Under the pieces are notes generated by a model. That model searched no databases, was not told the origin of the DNA, and saw only the letters and a list, made by a program, of their open reading frames with translations. Positions 1 through 10,071 of a stretch of 64,000 nucleotides of DNA are shown piece after piece (the first letter of the stretch is position 1; every line of letters starts with the position of its first letter). The DNA lies in assembly GCF_038396785.1 (NCBI RefSeq), contig NZ_CP151087.1, positions 4,650,001 through 4,714,000 on the forward strand, in the 5' to 3' direction. The position numbers and the translations under genes are program-made. This DNA comes from Sphingobacterium thalpophilum (GTDB lineage Bacteria > Bacteroidota > Bacteroidia > Sphingobacteriales > Sphingobacteriaceae).

Positions 1-47
1 GCTTCTGCAAAGGTGGGATAAACTAACAACGAAAAAATTGATGTAGG

Positions 48-635
48 TCAAGAATTTCGATTCGGCTTTAATATTTGTCTTTTTAGACGGCTTAAAAACT
101 CTTGCGTGACGCCAAGATAGGATGCTAATTGCATATTGGAGATCCGCGGATAGATTTTAGGATACCTTTTGATGAAATCCAGATACCGCTCTTGTGCTGT
201 AAAACCTATGCTCGAGATAATACGGTGCTGCGATGCTATTTGGGCACGTTGGGCCATTATCCTGGAGAGTTTCTCAAAGATTGGATGATCTTCGTAAAGT
301 TTGTCTTTATTTTTTTTTGACAGTGTAAGTACCACAGCGTTTTCCAAAGCTTGGATATTTTGAAGCGCTGGCTCCTGATAATTAAAGCTGGCAATATCGC
401 CGATCCACCAATCTTCAATTGCAAACTGTAGAATGTGTTCGATCCCATCCGCGGTGACATAGAATGATTTAAATAAACCGCTGATCACGTATGCTTCATG
501 GTGGCACACCTCTCCGGCCCGGAGAAAGTATTCTTTTTTCTTTATTTTCCTTACCTGATAACGTGAAACGATGTCATTCAGTTCTTCCTCAGTGACATCA
601 ATGCGTTGTTTTACAAATTCCTTGAATTGTTCCAT
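48..635 (-). CDS. Crp/Fnr family transcriptional regulator
   Basis: One-component DNA-binding regulator of about 195 residues. An N-terminal cyclic-nucleotide-binding-type beta-roll (the stretch with FLRAGEVCHHEAYVISG) is followed by a long helix and a C-terminal helix-turn-helix with the pattern MQLASYLGVTQEFLSRLKR. The frame stays open upstream to a TTG at 749, but the first ATG at 635 (MEQFKEF) gives the usual family length and is chosen here. No cysteine cluster for an Fe-S centre is seen, so an oxygen-sensing Fnr role is not indicated. The effector and targets are unknown; the gene to its right is transcribed divergently. Confidence 0.88.
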   Translation of the reverse strand: MEQFKEFVKQRIDVTEEELNDIVSRYQVRKIKKKEYFLRAGEVCHHEAYVISGLFKSFYVTADGIEHILQFAIEDWWIGDIASFNYQEPALQNIQALENAVVLTLSKKNKDKLYEDHPIFEKLSRIMAQRAQIASQHRIISSIGFTAQERYLDFIKRYPKIYPRISNMQLASYLGVTQEFLSRLKRQILKPNRNS

Positions 636-880
636 TTGGCTGTAAAATACGAAATTTTGCAATGCTAATTTAACAAGCTGTTTGATTCCTGTCAATCCTA
701 AGTTAAAATAATTCAGTTGCTGGCTATTGCTTTTATTCAATTTGATCAAAACAGTGATGAAATCAACATTTTGGTGTAATATTTGACTGGATATTGCCGT
801 AATTCAAATAGTTTCATCAATAATTGGTATCTTCTGTAGGATTTAAAATAATTTGATTGCTAAAACTATAAATATATCTC

Positions 881-1420
881 ATGAAGTTTGTTGCACCCAA
901 TACTCTTGAAAACGATAAGGTTGTATTACGAATCATAGAACCAGCGGATTTTGATACGCTATATCAAGTTGCCAGAGACCCCCTGATCTGGGAACAGCAT
1001 CCTAATAGGGACCGCTGGAAGGAAGACGTTTTTCGCCAATTTTTTGAAGGCGCCTTAGCAAGTAAGTCTGCTTATCTGATCTTGGATAAGGAAAGTGGTG
1101 CCTGCATCGGTAGTACGCGGTATTATGGCCTTGATGAGGCGGAAAAATCGATTTTTGTTGGGTATACGTTTTATGCCCGTGCATATTGGGGTGCAGGCAT
1201 CAATCCATTGGTCAAAGAGATGATGTTTGATTTTGCCTTCAATTTTGTGGATCGAATTTACCTGCATGTGGGGGCTGAAAATTATCGTTCTCAGACAGCA
1301 GTTGAGCGCTTGGGCGCAATTAAAGTGGCTGAAAAGATGGTCAGCTATGTGAACGAACCTGAACGTAAAAATTTTGAATACGCACTGGAAAAATCTGCCT
1401 GGCGGCGAATCAAGAGATAA
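881..1420 (+). CDS. GNAT family N-acetyltransferase (RimJ/RimL-like)
   Basis: A 179-residue single-domain acetyltransferase. The opening LRIIEPADFDTLYQVARDP and the late block HVGAENYRSQTAVERLGA (acetyl-CoA pocket and the Asn/Arg contact region of RimJ/RimL-like GNATs) support the call. The ATG at 881 follows an AT-rich leader. It stands alone between divergent and convergent neighbours, so the acetyl acceptor cannot be inferred from context. Confidence 0.88.
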   Translation: MKFVAPNTLENDKVVLRIIEPADFDTLYQVARDPLIWEQHPNRDRWKEDVFRQFFEGALASKSAYLILDKESGACIGSTRYYGLDEAEKSIFVGYTFYARAYWGAGINPLVKEMMFDFAFNFVDRIYLHVGAENYRSQTAVERLGAIKVAEKMVSYVNEPERKNFEYALEKSAWRRIKR

Positions 1421-1427
1421 AGCCTTA

Positions 1428-1829
1428 TTATCCCTTGATTCCGCTGAGTATACTGCCTATAATGACTGTTAATACAATCAATGTGATAATAATGTAAAGC
1501 CTGTCCTTCTCGATGACAAACCCAAATAACGAGCCGATCACGCGTACAATAGGGGTGCAAATCAATAGAAGTACACCTAACTGTATAACCTGTGGAATAT
1601 TTCGGCTAAAGGCCCCGGTAATAATTCCGGTAATTGTTGTGTTGGAATTCCCCTCACCGACAAAATCTCTGTAATTCGGTACGGTATCCTGTCCATGAAC
1701 AATGAGGTAGAAGATACCGCCAAGGATAAGAATAGAGGAGGCGAGTATAACGCCAATACGTAAAATTTGCCCTACCAAAAGTGAGATGTCCTTGTCTCCC
1801 CAATAGTGTTTCGAAAATACTTGTTTCAT
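1428..1829 (-). CDS. DUF1634 domain membrane protein
   Basis: A 133-residue protein with three predicted membrane segments (roughly residues 22-45, 72-95 and 108-130). The DUF1634 family is commonly found directly beside TauE/SafE-type anion exporters, as here: it lies 78 bases downstream of the TauE-like gene in the same direction. It is probably an accessory membrane subunit, but its biochemical role is not established. Its end is convergent with the acetyltransferase gene, 7 bases apart. Confidence 0.82.
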   Translation of the reverse strand: MKQVFSKHYWGDKDISLLVGQILRIGVILASSILILGGIFYLIVHGQDTVPNYRDFVGEGNSNTTITGIITGAFSRNIPQVIQLGVLLLICTPIVRVIGSLFGFVIEKDRLYIIITLIVLTVIIGSILSGIKG

Positions 1830-1907
1830 TTTGAGTATTTATGTCCTTCATCGTCTAGCGGAAGGACGTTACAAACCTAAAATTCTAAATCGTGTAAACT
1901 ACCGTTT

Positions 1908-2741
1908 TTAGAATTTATGCTGGAATCCGTTGAAGATCATTTCCAATGCCACCAATGTAATGGCGACGGCGAAAATAATGCGTAAAGTCTTCGGATTCAT
2001 CCGTTTTAAGAGCTTGGATCCGGTAATGGCGCCGCATAATACGCCTAGGATAACTGGAAAAGCAATACCTGGATCCATATAACCTCTTTGTAAATAGACC
2101 ACTGCAGAAGCAGCTGCGGTGACACCGATCATAAAGTTGCTCGTTGTGGTACTGACTTTAAATGGAATTTTCATCATGCTGTCCATTGCTAGTACTTTAA
2201 GGGATCCGGATCCAATGCCCAATAATCCAGAAAGTATTCCTGCAACCCCCATCAAAGAGAAGCCTCCGGCTATGTTGGTAAGTTTGTATGGAATTAATTT
2301 GCCATCAGCAGGATAGGTACTGTTCAGCTTCAATTTTTCTGCCAGGACCGAACCGCCGGAAAGTGCGTGTTCGTTTTTCTTACGTACCGTCATAGCCGCA
2401 GAGAAGATAAGTACAACACCAAAGATGATTGCAATGGTATTCGTAGGCATGTAAATGGCAATAACAGCGCCGATCACTGCTCCAATGGTAGTTGCAATTT
2501 CAAGAAACATCCCGAGCCGGATGTTGGTGATGCCTTCCTTGACGTAGGCTGTAGCTGCACCGGATGAAGTCGCTATGGAAGCCAGCAAAGCAGCTCCAAT
2601 GGCATAACGGATGTCGACATGAAATAGAAGAGTTAATAAAGGGATGACAACGACCCCTCCGCCTAAGCCTGTCAGGGATCCTAAGAGTCCTGCTACAAAA
2701 GCACCCAGGAGAAGGATGATTGTAAAGGTGAGAATAGTCAT
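1908..2741 (-). CDS. Sulfite/organosulfonate exporter, TauE/SafE family
   Basis: A polytopic membrane protein of 277 residues with two homologous halves, each beginning with a glycine-rich stretch (GLLGSLTGLGGGVVVIP near the N-terminus and GLLGIGSGSLKVLAM near residue 190). This is the signature of TauE/SafE permeases, which move sulfite, sulfonates or other small anions. The open frame extends to a TTG at 2768, but the ATG at 2741 (MTILTF) starts directly at the first membrane helix and is preferred. It is followed by the DUF1634 gene, a typical pair. The substrate is not determinable from sequence. Confidence 0.88.
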   Translation of the reverse strand: MTILTFTIILLLGAFVAGLLGSLTGLGGGVVVIPLLTLLFHVDIRYAIGAALLASIATSSGAATAYVKEGITNIRLGMFLEIATTIGAVIGAVIAIYMPTNTIAIIFGVVLIFSAAMTVRKKNEHALSGGSVLAEKLKLNSTYPADGKLIPYKLTNIAGGFSLMGVAGILSGLLGIGSGSLKVLAMDSMMKIPFKVSTTTSNFMIGVTAAASAVVYLQRGYMDPGIAFPVILGVLCGAITGSKLLKRMNPKTLRIIFAVAITLVALEMIFNGFQHKF

Positions 2742-2886
2742 AAATATTTGTTTGTTTGTGTGATCCAAAAAGCAGCAGCTGCTTTTTGGAAGGTAATTTG
2801 TTGTAAACTTAAGGGCTTTTTATTGTTTTTGAAATTTTTAAGCCGGAATAGATACAAATGTTACATCAAAAGTATCATAAAAAAAT

Positions 2887-2923
2887 GATACTGCCCTGTC
2901 GTTTCACAGCGTGGGGCAGTATC
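2887..2923 (-). terminator. Intrinsic terminator of the metal-efflux operon
   Basis: A perfect 10-bp inverted repeat (GATACTGCCC / GGGCAGTATC) with a 17-base loop. Read on the minus strand it is followed by ATTTTTTTATG, a T-tract. It lies 48 bases past the stop of the CusA-like gene. Confidence 0.8.
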
Positions 2924-2970
2924 GATGACCTTTTAATGGTCTAAGTATATAATATAAAATATGGACAACA

Positions 2971-5900
2971 TTATTCAGCGATTGTTTGTTGTACCTTTTC
3001 TTTTCTGTTGAAGATATCGTAGATGATTGGAAATACCAACAACGTCAATATCGTCGCTGAGATTAGTCCTCCAATGATGACGATCGCCAAAGGTTTTTGT
3101 GATTCCGAACCTATACCGGTCGATAATGCAGCCGGCAATAGTCCGATGGAAGCCATCAGAGCTGTCATGACAACAGGTCGTGTTCGCGATTTTACACCTT
3201 TGTAAATCGATTGGTCATTGGGTAGACCTTCCTTCTTATTCTGGTGGAATTCCGAGATCAGGATAACCCCATTCTGGATACATATCCCGAATAATGCAAT
3301 CATACCTACTCCAGCCGAAATTCCAAAATTCATACCTGTAACGTGCAAGGCAATAATTCCTCCGATCAAAGCAAACGGAACGTTGGCCAATACGAGCAGC
3401 GAATCCTTGATATTCCCGAATAGAATAAACAATAGGAAGAAAATGACGATCAAACTGATTGGTACCACCTGTGCTAAACGATGTGTAGCACGTTGCTGAT
3501 TTTCAAATTGTCCAGTCCAGCCAATGGAATATCCTTCCGGAAGCTTAATTTTACTTACTTTTTGTTGTGCTTCAGCAATGGTGCTTCCTAAGTCACGGTC
3601 GCGGATGGAAAATTTGATGCCGATATAGCGTTTGATGTTGTCGCGATAGATAAAAGCAGCACCATTATCTTTTTCAATGGTCGCGATACTTTTCAAAGGA
3701 ATTAATGTGCCATCACCACATGGAACCATCAGCTGTGCAATATCTTTTTCTGTTTTCCGATATTCGGGTGCGTAGCGTAGGCGAATGTTGAATTTGCGTT
3801 CACCATCGTACAAAATGGAAGCGGTCTTTCCGCCGAAGGCCATTTCCAGTACCGCCTGTGCATCTGCCGGTAGAACGTTGAAAGCTGCCATACGGGTCCG
3901 ATCCAATACCACACTCACTTCGGGCTGACCAATATTGAGAATAATACCGGGTTCTTTAATGCCTTGAATACCTTTGACCTGTGCATAAACTTCTTTCGCC
4001 AGGCGGTCTAAGGTCGCGAGGTTATCGCCAAAGATCTTGATGCCGTTTTCGGCCTTGAAACCAGCAACGGCTTCGGCGACATTATCCGAAATAGGCTGTG
4101 AATAGTTATAGGTAATACCCTGAAATTGTTTGAGTTTATGGTCCATCTCTTCGATCAGCTGATCCATGGTGATTTTACGGGTCCATTCCTCTTTAGGTTT
4201 TAGGGCCACAGCAAACTGAACAAAGCCAAAGCCATTGGGGTCGGTACCATCGTTGCTCCGTCCTGTTTGCGACAGTACGCCGGTGACTTCAGGAAAGGTT
4301 TCCAAAGTACTCTTTAACAGTTTGGTTGTTTTAACCGATTCACGTAAAGAAGTGCTCATAGGCATCTCGGCAGTAACCCAAAGAGACCCTTCATTTAATG
4401 TCGGTAAAAATTCTGTTCCTAAAAATTTTGCAGAAAACAAGACTGCAGCTAGTAAAGTAATCGCAACGATCATACTCAGACGCTTGTTTCGGAATGTAAA
4501 TCCAAAACCCTTGGCGACAATTCTATTCCAGAATTCAACAAATGGATTGTGTCTTTCTTTCACATTTTTATTGAGCAGAATATGCGATAAAGCGGGAACG
4601 AGTGTCAAGGTAAACAGTAATGCACCCAGTAAAGCAAAACCCAGGGTAAAGGCCAGTGGAGAGAACATTTTTCCTTCTACTTTTTGGAAGGAGAATATGG
4701 GCATCAATGAGGTGATGATAATCAGCTTGGAGAAAAAGATTGCTTTCCCCAAGCCTGTTCCTGTCTGTTTGATCCAACCTGCTTTGGCCATTTTGTTGAA
4801 TTTCTCCATGCCCAGCTTATGGGCTTGGTGGTCCAACATGACAAATATCCCTTCAACCATGACGACTGCACCGTCGATGATAATACCAAAGTCTACAGCG
4901 CCTAGAGAAAGCAAGTTGGCACTCATGCCTGCTAGTTTAAGGCATAGAAAGGCAAAAAGTAATGCGAGCGGTATGATAATGGAAACGATGACCGTAGTGC
5001 GCCAATCTGCCATAAAAAGTAATACCATTAAGGTGACGAGCACAATACCCTCGATCAAGTTATGCATAACGGTATGGGTCGTGAAATCCATGAGATTGTC
5101 ACGGTCATAGAAGGTTTGCATTTTGACATCCTTGGGAAGGATTTTGTTGTTGAGCTCGTCTATTTTCGCTTTTACAGCAGTTAAAACCTCTCTTGGATTT
5201 TCGCCTTTCCGCATTACGATGGTTCCTGCTACCACATCATCATTTTTACCAAAACCGGCTTGGCCCACGCGGGGCATCGCGCTTTCTCTTACTTCGGCTA
5301 CATTTTTAACAAAGACAGGATTTCCTTTTTGGTTGATTACAGTGATGTTTTCGATATCATTGATTGAGTTGACCAAACCAATACCGCGTACGACGTAGGA
5401 CTGGCCACTTTTTTCGATGACATCTCCACCGACATTCAGGTTACTTTTGCTGACAGCATCAAATACCTGCAAAGGGGTCAGATTAAATTTGTCTAGTTTG
5501 ATAGGGTCAGTACTGATTTCGTAAACCAAATCCTGTCCGCCAAAAACGTTGATATCTGCTACACCTGGAACACCGCGTAAAGCGCGGTCAATGACCCAGG
5601 TCTGCAAAGTAAGGAGGTCGCGTGAATTACGTTGATCGCTATGTAATGTATAACGGAATATCTCTCCTGTAGGGCCATAAGGGGGCTGTACTTCAGGGTC
5701 GACATTGTCGGGCAAGCTTACAGATCGCATGAGGTTGTTGACCTGGTTGCGGGCAAAAGTGTCGTCAACACCATCATCAAAGATGATTTTAACAATGGAG
5801 AGGCCAAACATGGTGGTGCTCCTTATACTTGTTCTCTTTTGAACTGGACTCATGCCTAGTTCGATTGGTGTCGTTACAAAACGTTCGACTTCCTCCGCAC

Positions 5901-6078
5901 TTCTTCCATTCCATTGGGTAATGATGGTTATTTGTGTATTGGTTACATCAGGAAATGCCTCAATAGGCATGCTTTTAAAGCTAATGAAACCAGCAATAGC
6001 CAAAATACCGACCCAAATAAAGGTAAATGCTTTATTTTTAATGGAAAAGGCAATGATATTTTTAATGAATTTGTTCAT
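2971..6078 (-). CDS. CusA/CzcA-type heavy-metal efflux RND pump
   Basis: Inner-membrane proton-driven pump of 1035 residues, the usual length for the heavy-metal branch of RND transporters. The family-typical charged helix 4 is visible as GAVDFGIIIDGAVVMVE, carrying the Asp and Glu residues used for proton relay. The N-terminus shows the RND pattern of a first helix followed by PIEAFPDVTNTQ. It should assemble with the adaptor and outer-membrane genes encoded just upstream into a three-part efflux system. Whether the substrate is Cu/Ag or Co/Zn/Cd cannot be decided here. Stop and next upstream gene are 21 bases apart, indicating one operon. Confidence 0.95.
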   Translation of the reverse strand: MNKFIKNIIAFSIKNKAFTFIWVGILAIAGFISFKSMPIEAFPDVTNTQITIITQWNGRSAEEVERFVTTPIELGMSPVQKRTSIRSTTMFGLSIVKIIFDDGVDDTFARNQVNNLMRSVSLPDNVDPEVQPPYGPTGEIFRYTLHSDQRNSRDLLTLQTWVIDRALRGVPGVADINVFGGQDLVYEISTDPIKLDKFNLTPLQVFDAVSKSNLNVGGDVIEKSGQSYVVRGIGLVNSINDIENITVINQKGNPVFVKNVAEVRESAMPRVGQAGFGKNDDVVAGTIVMRKGENPREVLTAVKAKIDELNNKILPKDVKMQTFYDRDNLMDFTTHTVMHNLIEGIVLVTLMVLLFMADWRTTVIVSIIIPLALLFAFLCLKLAGMSANLLSLGAVDFGIIIDGAVVMVEGIFVMLDHQAHKLGMEKFNKMAKAGWIKQTGTGLGKAIFFSKLIIITSLMPIFSFQKVEGKMFSPLAFTLGFALLGALLFTLTLVPALSHILLNKNVKERHNPFVEFWNRIVAKGFGFTFRNKRLSMIVAITLLAAVLFSAKFLGTEFLPTLNEGSLWVTAEMPMSTSLRESVKTTKLLKSTLETFPEVTGVLSQTGRSNDGTDPNGFGFVQFAVALKPKEEWTRKITMDQLIEEMDHKLKQFQGITYNYSQPISDNVAEAVAGFKAENGIKIFGDNLATLDRLAKEVYAQVKGIQGIKEPGIILNIGQPEVSVVLDRTRMAAFNVLPADAQAVLEMAFGGKTASILYDGERKFNIRLRYAPEYRKTEKDIAQLMVPCGDGTLIPLKSIATIEKDNGAAFIYRDNIKRYIGIKFSIRDRDLGSTIAEAQQKVSKIKLPEGYSIGWTGQFENQQRATHRLAQVVPISLIVIFFLLFILFGNIKDSLLVLANVPFALIGGIIALHVTGMNFGISAGVGMIALFGICIQNGVILISEFHQNKKEGLPNDQSIYKGVKSRTRPVVMTALMASIGLLPAALSTGIGSESQKPLAIVIIGGLISATILTLLVFPIIYDIFNRKEKVQQTIAE

Positions 6079-6099
6079 TCGTGTAAATGCTAAGACGGA

Positions 6100-7191
6100 T
6101 TAATTATTCAGTGCTCTATAGATCAAAAGTTTATTGTTGACAACAACTTTTTCACCTTCCTGTAGTCCCGTAGCCATATAGGTTGTTCCTTCGTTTTGTT
6201 TGATCGGCAGTATTTCGCGAATCTTAATATCATTTTGGGATTTATAGATTAATACGAAATATTTGTTTTGATCGAAAATGACCGCATCAGAAGGAACTGC
6301 GAGCGCTTCCGTATTGGAGCGATGCAATACTTTAATGGTCGCTTTACTATCCGGAATAAGTAAACCATCCTTATTGTCTAGTACCACCCGTGCCTGCATT
6401 GAATTCGTCTGCGGATCGATGATCTTAAAGATTTTATCGATACTGCCCTGGAATTTTTTGTCCGGGTAGCTCAGGGTAGACACCATAGCGGGCATGCCCA
6501 TACTGATCTTGTCGATATCCGTTTCGTTGACATTAAGAATTGCCCATACATCTTTTGTATTGGCCACATCAAAGATGTTGTCGCTGCGGTCACTACGCAA
6601 CTGCATGTCCTTATTGATGTTCTTTTGGACGATGTAACCATCGATTGGAGATACGACCGAATAAATATTGCCTGTACGGACATTGTAAATCTGACTGACA
6701 GCCTCTGAACGGCGTAGCTGCTCTTTGGCTTTGGTTAATTGTCCTTTTGCCTCCAGCATGTCTTTATCTGTGCTCAATTTTCCGTTATACATATCTTCAG
6801 CTACACGGTAGTTTTTCTCGGCGAGTAATACATCGGTTTTGGCATCCGAAAGATCCTTTTGTATACCAGCGACTTCCGTACTTCTGATTGTTGCCAATAC
6901 CTGACCTTTATGGACATAATCACCCAAAGAAACATTCACGGAGACAACATTCCCTCCAACGAGTGGGAAAATATCGATGTAATTGTTTTGATCGGCCGAT
7001 ATCTTTCCAAAAAAGTTGAGTTCGTCGGTCACATTTTCTTTTTTTACCGTAGCAAAACTTGTCGATTTAAGCATCGTCTCACTAATTTCGAAACCTTTGA
7101 CAATGGTTGCATTATCTGTTTCTTTATGATTTTGGCAAGAGTAAAGTAGCACTATTGCCACAGTGGCTATAAGAAATTTTTTAGTTGACAT
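6100..7191 (-). CDS. RND efflux periplasmic adaptor (membrane fusion) subunit
   Basis: A 363-residue lipoprotein adaptor. The signal ends in LLYSC, with Cys19 as the probable lipidated residue. After it come the lipoyl/barrel-sandwich halves, an alpha-hairpin around residues 115-165, and the returning half with GYIVQKNINKDMQLRS. It bridges the pump and the TolC-like protein. The start overlaps the end of the outer-membrane-protein gene by 11 bases. Confidence 0.93.
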   Translation of the reverse strand: MSTKKFLIATVAIVLLYSCQNHKETDNATIVKGFEISETMLKSTSFATVKKENVTDELNFFGKISADQNNYIDIFPLVGGNVVSVNVSLGDYVHKGQVLATIRSTEVAGIQKDLSDAKTDVLLAEKNYRVAEDMYNGKLSTDKDMLEAKGQLTKAKEQLRRSEAVSQIYNVRTGNIYSVVSPIDGYIVQKNINKDMQLRSDRSDNIFDVANTKDVWAILNVNETDIDKISMGMPAMVSTLSYPDKKFQGSIDKIFKIIDPQTNSMQARVVLDNKDGLLIPDSKATIKVLHRSNTEALAVPSDAVIFDQNKYFVLIYKSQNDIKIREILPIKQNEGTTYMATGLQEGEKVVVNNKLLIYRALNN

Positions 7192-8515
7192 GAGTTGAAT
7201 TGAATATAGAAGTTTGAGCCAGGTAGTTTAATTGTTCGGCGTTGAGAATAATTTCCTTTTTCATATCGTATAACTTAAGAATAGATATGCGATAGCTGTC
7301 CATAAAATCAGTGAACTCAACTAAAGAAATATTCCCTTTTTTAAAATTATTGAATATGCCATCATAGACCACAGCGATGTTGTGAAGGTCGTCTGAAGTA
7401 ATGGTAAAATATTGATTATATTGATTTTCCCATGACTGATAGTTGGAACGGATCTGTGACTCCAATAGCTGCCGTTGGACTTCAATATTTTTCTTTGCCT
7501 CTTCTTCGGCGTATTTCGCTTTGATAACATTTCCTTTATTTTGTTTCCACAACGGGATCGGAATGGCGGCTGTAACATTGACTTCATTGTGGAATACCCC
7601 CCCGTTCTGGCTGTAGGAAAGGCCAAGGTTAATATCAGGTGTATTTAAAGACTGTTGCCATTTTGTAAATAACTGTGAGCTTTCCGAGGTCTTTAAGGCA
7701 AATTGATAATCGGCATTGTTTTCCAAGGCCAATTGATAAATTTTGTCCAAAGCCATGGTTGGCTTTACGGCAAGTTCCTGATCTGCTTCTTGATCTGTTA
7801 ACTTCGGTAATACATCTTCCTGACTGGAAATAAGCACACGTAATTGCTGCTGTAGATTGATGCTATTATTGATCGCTGTTGTTTTTTCGTTGTTGAGATC
7901 GATGGCCATTGTTTGAAGACGAACTTGATCTTTTAAAGAAATATTTCCTTTTTTTTCTTGCTCTTTATAAGCTACAAGTAAATTATTTAGGTAATCCAAC
8001 TGGATTTTAATATCCGCCAATTTATGTTGTTCAAAGTAGAGGGAGTAGAAGGTTGTACGTAGCTGCGCACGGAGGCTTGCTAGCAATTGACTGAACTGTA
8101 ATTTAGCAAGTTCAACATTTGATTTAGCAAATTCCACCTCATTCTTCTTTTTTCCACCGAGATAAATCAATTGGGATACGCTTGCTTCCTTGGATTGACC
8201 AATATGAAATGTTTGTTTGTTCTGTGGGTCATAGGCATTGGCAGACAGCTGCAACTGTGGTAGATCCCATATTTTGGCCTGTATAACGTCAGCCTCTGCT
8301 TGGCTGATGTCATATTGTTGCGCGAGCAAGGAGAGGTTACTTTTGATAAAGGTTTCTTCGCATTCCTGCAGGGTCATCTGTTGTCCCAAGATCTCACTTT
8401 GCTTAGTCCCAAATGTACTTTCATGAATGCTCGTATAAACAGCTTGTGGTGGTTTTTGTTGAGCAAAAGTCATGCTATTGAAAAGCAATAAAAATATAAG
8501 GGGTGTCTTTGTCAT
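7181..8515 (-). CDS. TolC family outer-membrane efflux protein
   Basis: A 444-residue outer-membrane factor with an N-terminal signal peptide ending near TFAQQ and two repeats of long alpha-helical segments (for example LSLLAQQYDISQAEADVIQA), the TolC fold. The open frame extends to TTG 8524, but the ATG at 8515 (MTKTPLIF) begins the signal peptide directly. It is the first gene of the structural efflux operon, 176 bases downstream of the sensor kinase gene and overlapping the adaptor gene. Confidence 0.93.
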   Translation of the reverse strand: MTKTPLIFLLLFNSMTFAQQKPPQAVYTSIHESTFGTKQSEILGQQMTLQECEETFIKSNLSLLAQQYDISQAEADVIQAKIWDLPQLQLSANAYDPQNKQTFHIGQSKEASVSQLIYLGGKKKNEVEFAKSNVELAKLQFSQLLASLRAQLRTTFYSLYFEQHKLADIKIQLDYLNNLLVAYKEQEKKGNISLKDQVRLQTMAIDLNNEKTTAINNSINLQQQLRVLISSQEDVLPKLTDQEADQELAVKPTMALDKIYQLALENNADYQFALKTSESSQLFTKWQQSLNTPDINLGLSYSQNGGVFHNEVNVTAAIPIPLWKQNKGNVIKAKYAEEEAKKNIEVQRQLLESQIRSNYQSWENQYNQYFTITSDDLHNIAVVYDGIFNNFKKGNISLVEFTDFMDSYRISILKLYDMKKEIILNAEQLNYLAQTSIFNSTHVN

Positions 8516-8691
8516 ATGTTTCAAATCTTATGTAACAAAATAACTGGTCTAAGATTAAAGACCCCTTAATAAATGCTTAAAAAAAGCTTAAAAAAGCATG
8601 TTTGTCAGATGGGTGGATAGGTATTAATGGGTATAGTAAATAGATGTTCTTGTTGCTAAGAGACTTGACATAGTCTGTCTAAATCAGGTAA

Positions 8692-10071
8692 CTATACTTC
8701 GCGGTTAGGAAACAATTTAAATAATAATACAAAAGTATGCGTAGATTGTTTTAGATCTGCCTGATATGCTATCGTTGCTTGATGCGATTGCATGATACGC
8801 TGAACGATACGTAGCCCTAAGCCTGATCCTGTTGTTTCACTTGCGTTTTCACCGCGGCTGAACGCATCGAAAATCCGCTTTTGGTCGATTGTGCTTAAGG
8901 CCGGGCCAGTATTACTGACAAGTACCTTGAGTTCGAAGGTTGATTCTAGAATCATCACTTTTACCTCCCTGGTATCGGAGTAGAGCGCAGCATTTTTAAA
9001 TAAATTCACAAAAGCAATTTCAATCAATTGTGCGGAACAGAAAATACTAAGTTTTGGATCTTCGATCCCACCAATTGAAAAATCCAGTTGCAGGTCGGGG
9101 AATACCTTGGCTACTTTTTCATAGGCCATAAAGATAATTTCATCGATCCGCTCTTCCTTATAGGTCATTTTCAAACGCTCGGAGTCGAACTTTGAAAGTA
9201 ACATCAGCGAATCGGTTACCTCCGAAAGATGTAAGGTTTCCTTGGATATGTTACGTAAAACCTGCTTTACGTCTTCACTCAGCTGATTTTGATGATAAAG
9301 GTTCTCCAGCTGAAAGGACATTCGGGCAAGCGGTGTTCGCAGCTCGTGGGAGGCGCTGGAATTAAATTCTTTCTGCGATTCGAAAGCAGCCGAAAGTCGC
9401 AGCAGCATGGTATTAAATGCTCGGGTTAGTACAGCAATCTCATCGGTATGACCGGTATACTCGACAGGTTTGGTAAGTTTACTGGCATTAATCTGCGTGA
9501 TATTATCTTTTAATTTATCGAGTGGGATCAATAGGCGCTGGATGAGTTTATAACTAAATATCCAGACCAGAACAGCGCTCAGGACAAATAATATCGTTAG
9601 GACGAGCGCTAGATGGTCCATTTTTTCATTTCCGGAGTAATCCTGTGCTTTTACGATAATATAATAGGGTAAACCGTTGATGCGATAATATTTGGCCAGT
9701 GTTTCATATTGGTCCTGATAGTAGAAGATCTGTTTTTCCTGATTTAGCCGATTGACAATTGAGGCATTCCAGGTAATGGTCTGATCCTTTACGGTACTGA
9801 AGACGAGCTGTTTGTTTTTGTCAAGGATGATAACATCTTCATAGAAAAGGCCATCTTCGTCATCGTGAAAATAGTTTTTGTAAGACTGGCGGTTGAAATA
9901 GGGGTTACTGGCGATATAATGGGAAATATTGTCCAATTTATCAATCAGTCGCTGGCGAAATTGATCTTTCCGAAAATCGAAACTAGCATAGTAGATAATC
10001 AACATCGCCATACCGAAAAGGACGGAGAATGCAATGCTAAAGCTAATCGCTATTTTCTTCTTTAAATTCAT
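8692..10071 (-). CDS. Sensor histidine kinase, probably of the metal-efflux cluster
   Basis: A 459-residue membrane kinase. Helix 1 spans about residues 8-30 and helix 2 about 150-172, enclosing a periplasmic sensor region. Then come a HAMP segment, the phosphoacceptor box SHELRTPLARM (His near residue 242), and an ATPase domain with N-, G1- and G2-type boxes (FVNLFKNAALYSD, GSGLGLRIVQRIM). It overlaps the response regulator gene by 4 bases (ATGA), and the efflux genes follow, so it is likely a CusS/CzcS-like metal sensor. The ligand is inferred from context only. Confidence 0.93.
   Translation of the reverse strand: MNLKKKIAISFSIAFSVLFGMAMLIIYYASFDFRKDQFRQRLIDKLDNISHYIASNPYFNRQSYKNYFHDDEDGLFYEDVIILDKNKQLVFSTVKDQTITWNASIVNRLNQEKQIFYYQDQYETLAKYYRINGLPYYIIVKAQDYSGNEKMDHLALVLTILFVLSAVLVWIFSYKLIQRLLIPLDKLKDNITQINASKLTKPVEYTGHTDEIAVLTRAFNTMLLRLSAAFESQKEFNSSASHELRTPLARMSFQLENLYHQNQLSEDVKQVLRNISKETLHLSEVTDSLMLLSKFDSERLKMTYKEERIDEIIFMAYEKVAKVFPDLQLDFSIGGIEDPKLSIFCSAQLIEIAFVNLFKNAALYSDTREVKVMILESTFELKVLVSNTGPALSTIDQKRIFDAFSRGENASETTGSGLGLRIVQRIMQSHQATIAYQADLKQSTHTFVLLFKLFPNREV

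Noticed and set aside
4235..5110. 291-codon open frame opposite the RND pump gene
   Set aside because: Antisense to a fully conserved pump; composition typical of a shadow frame.
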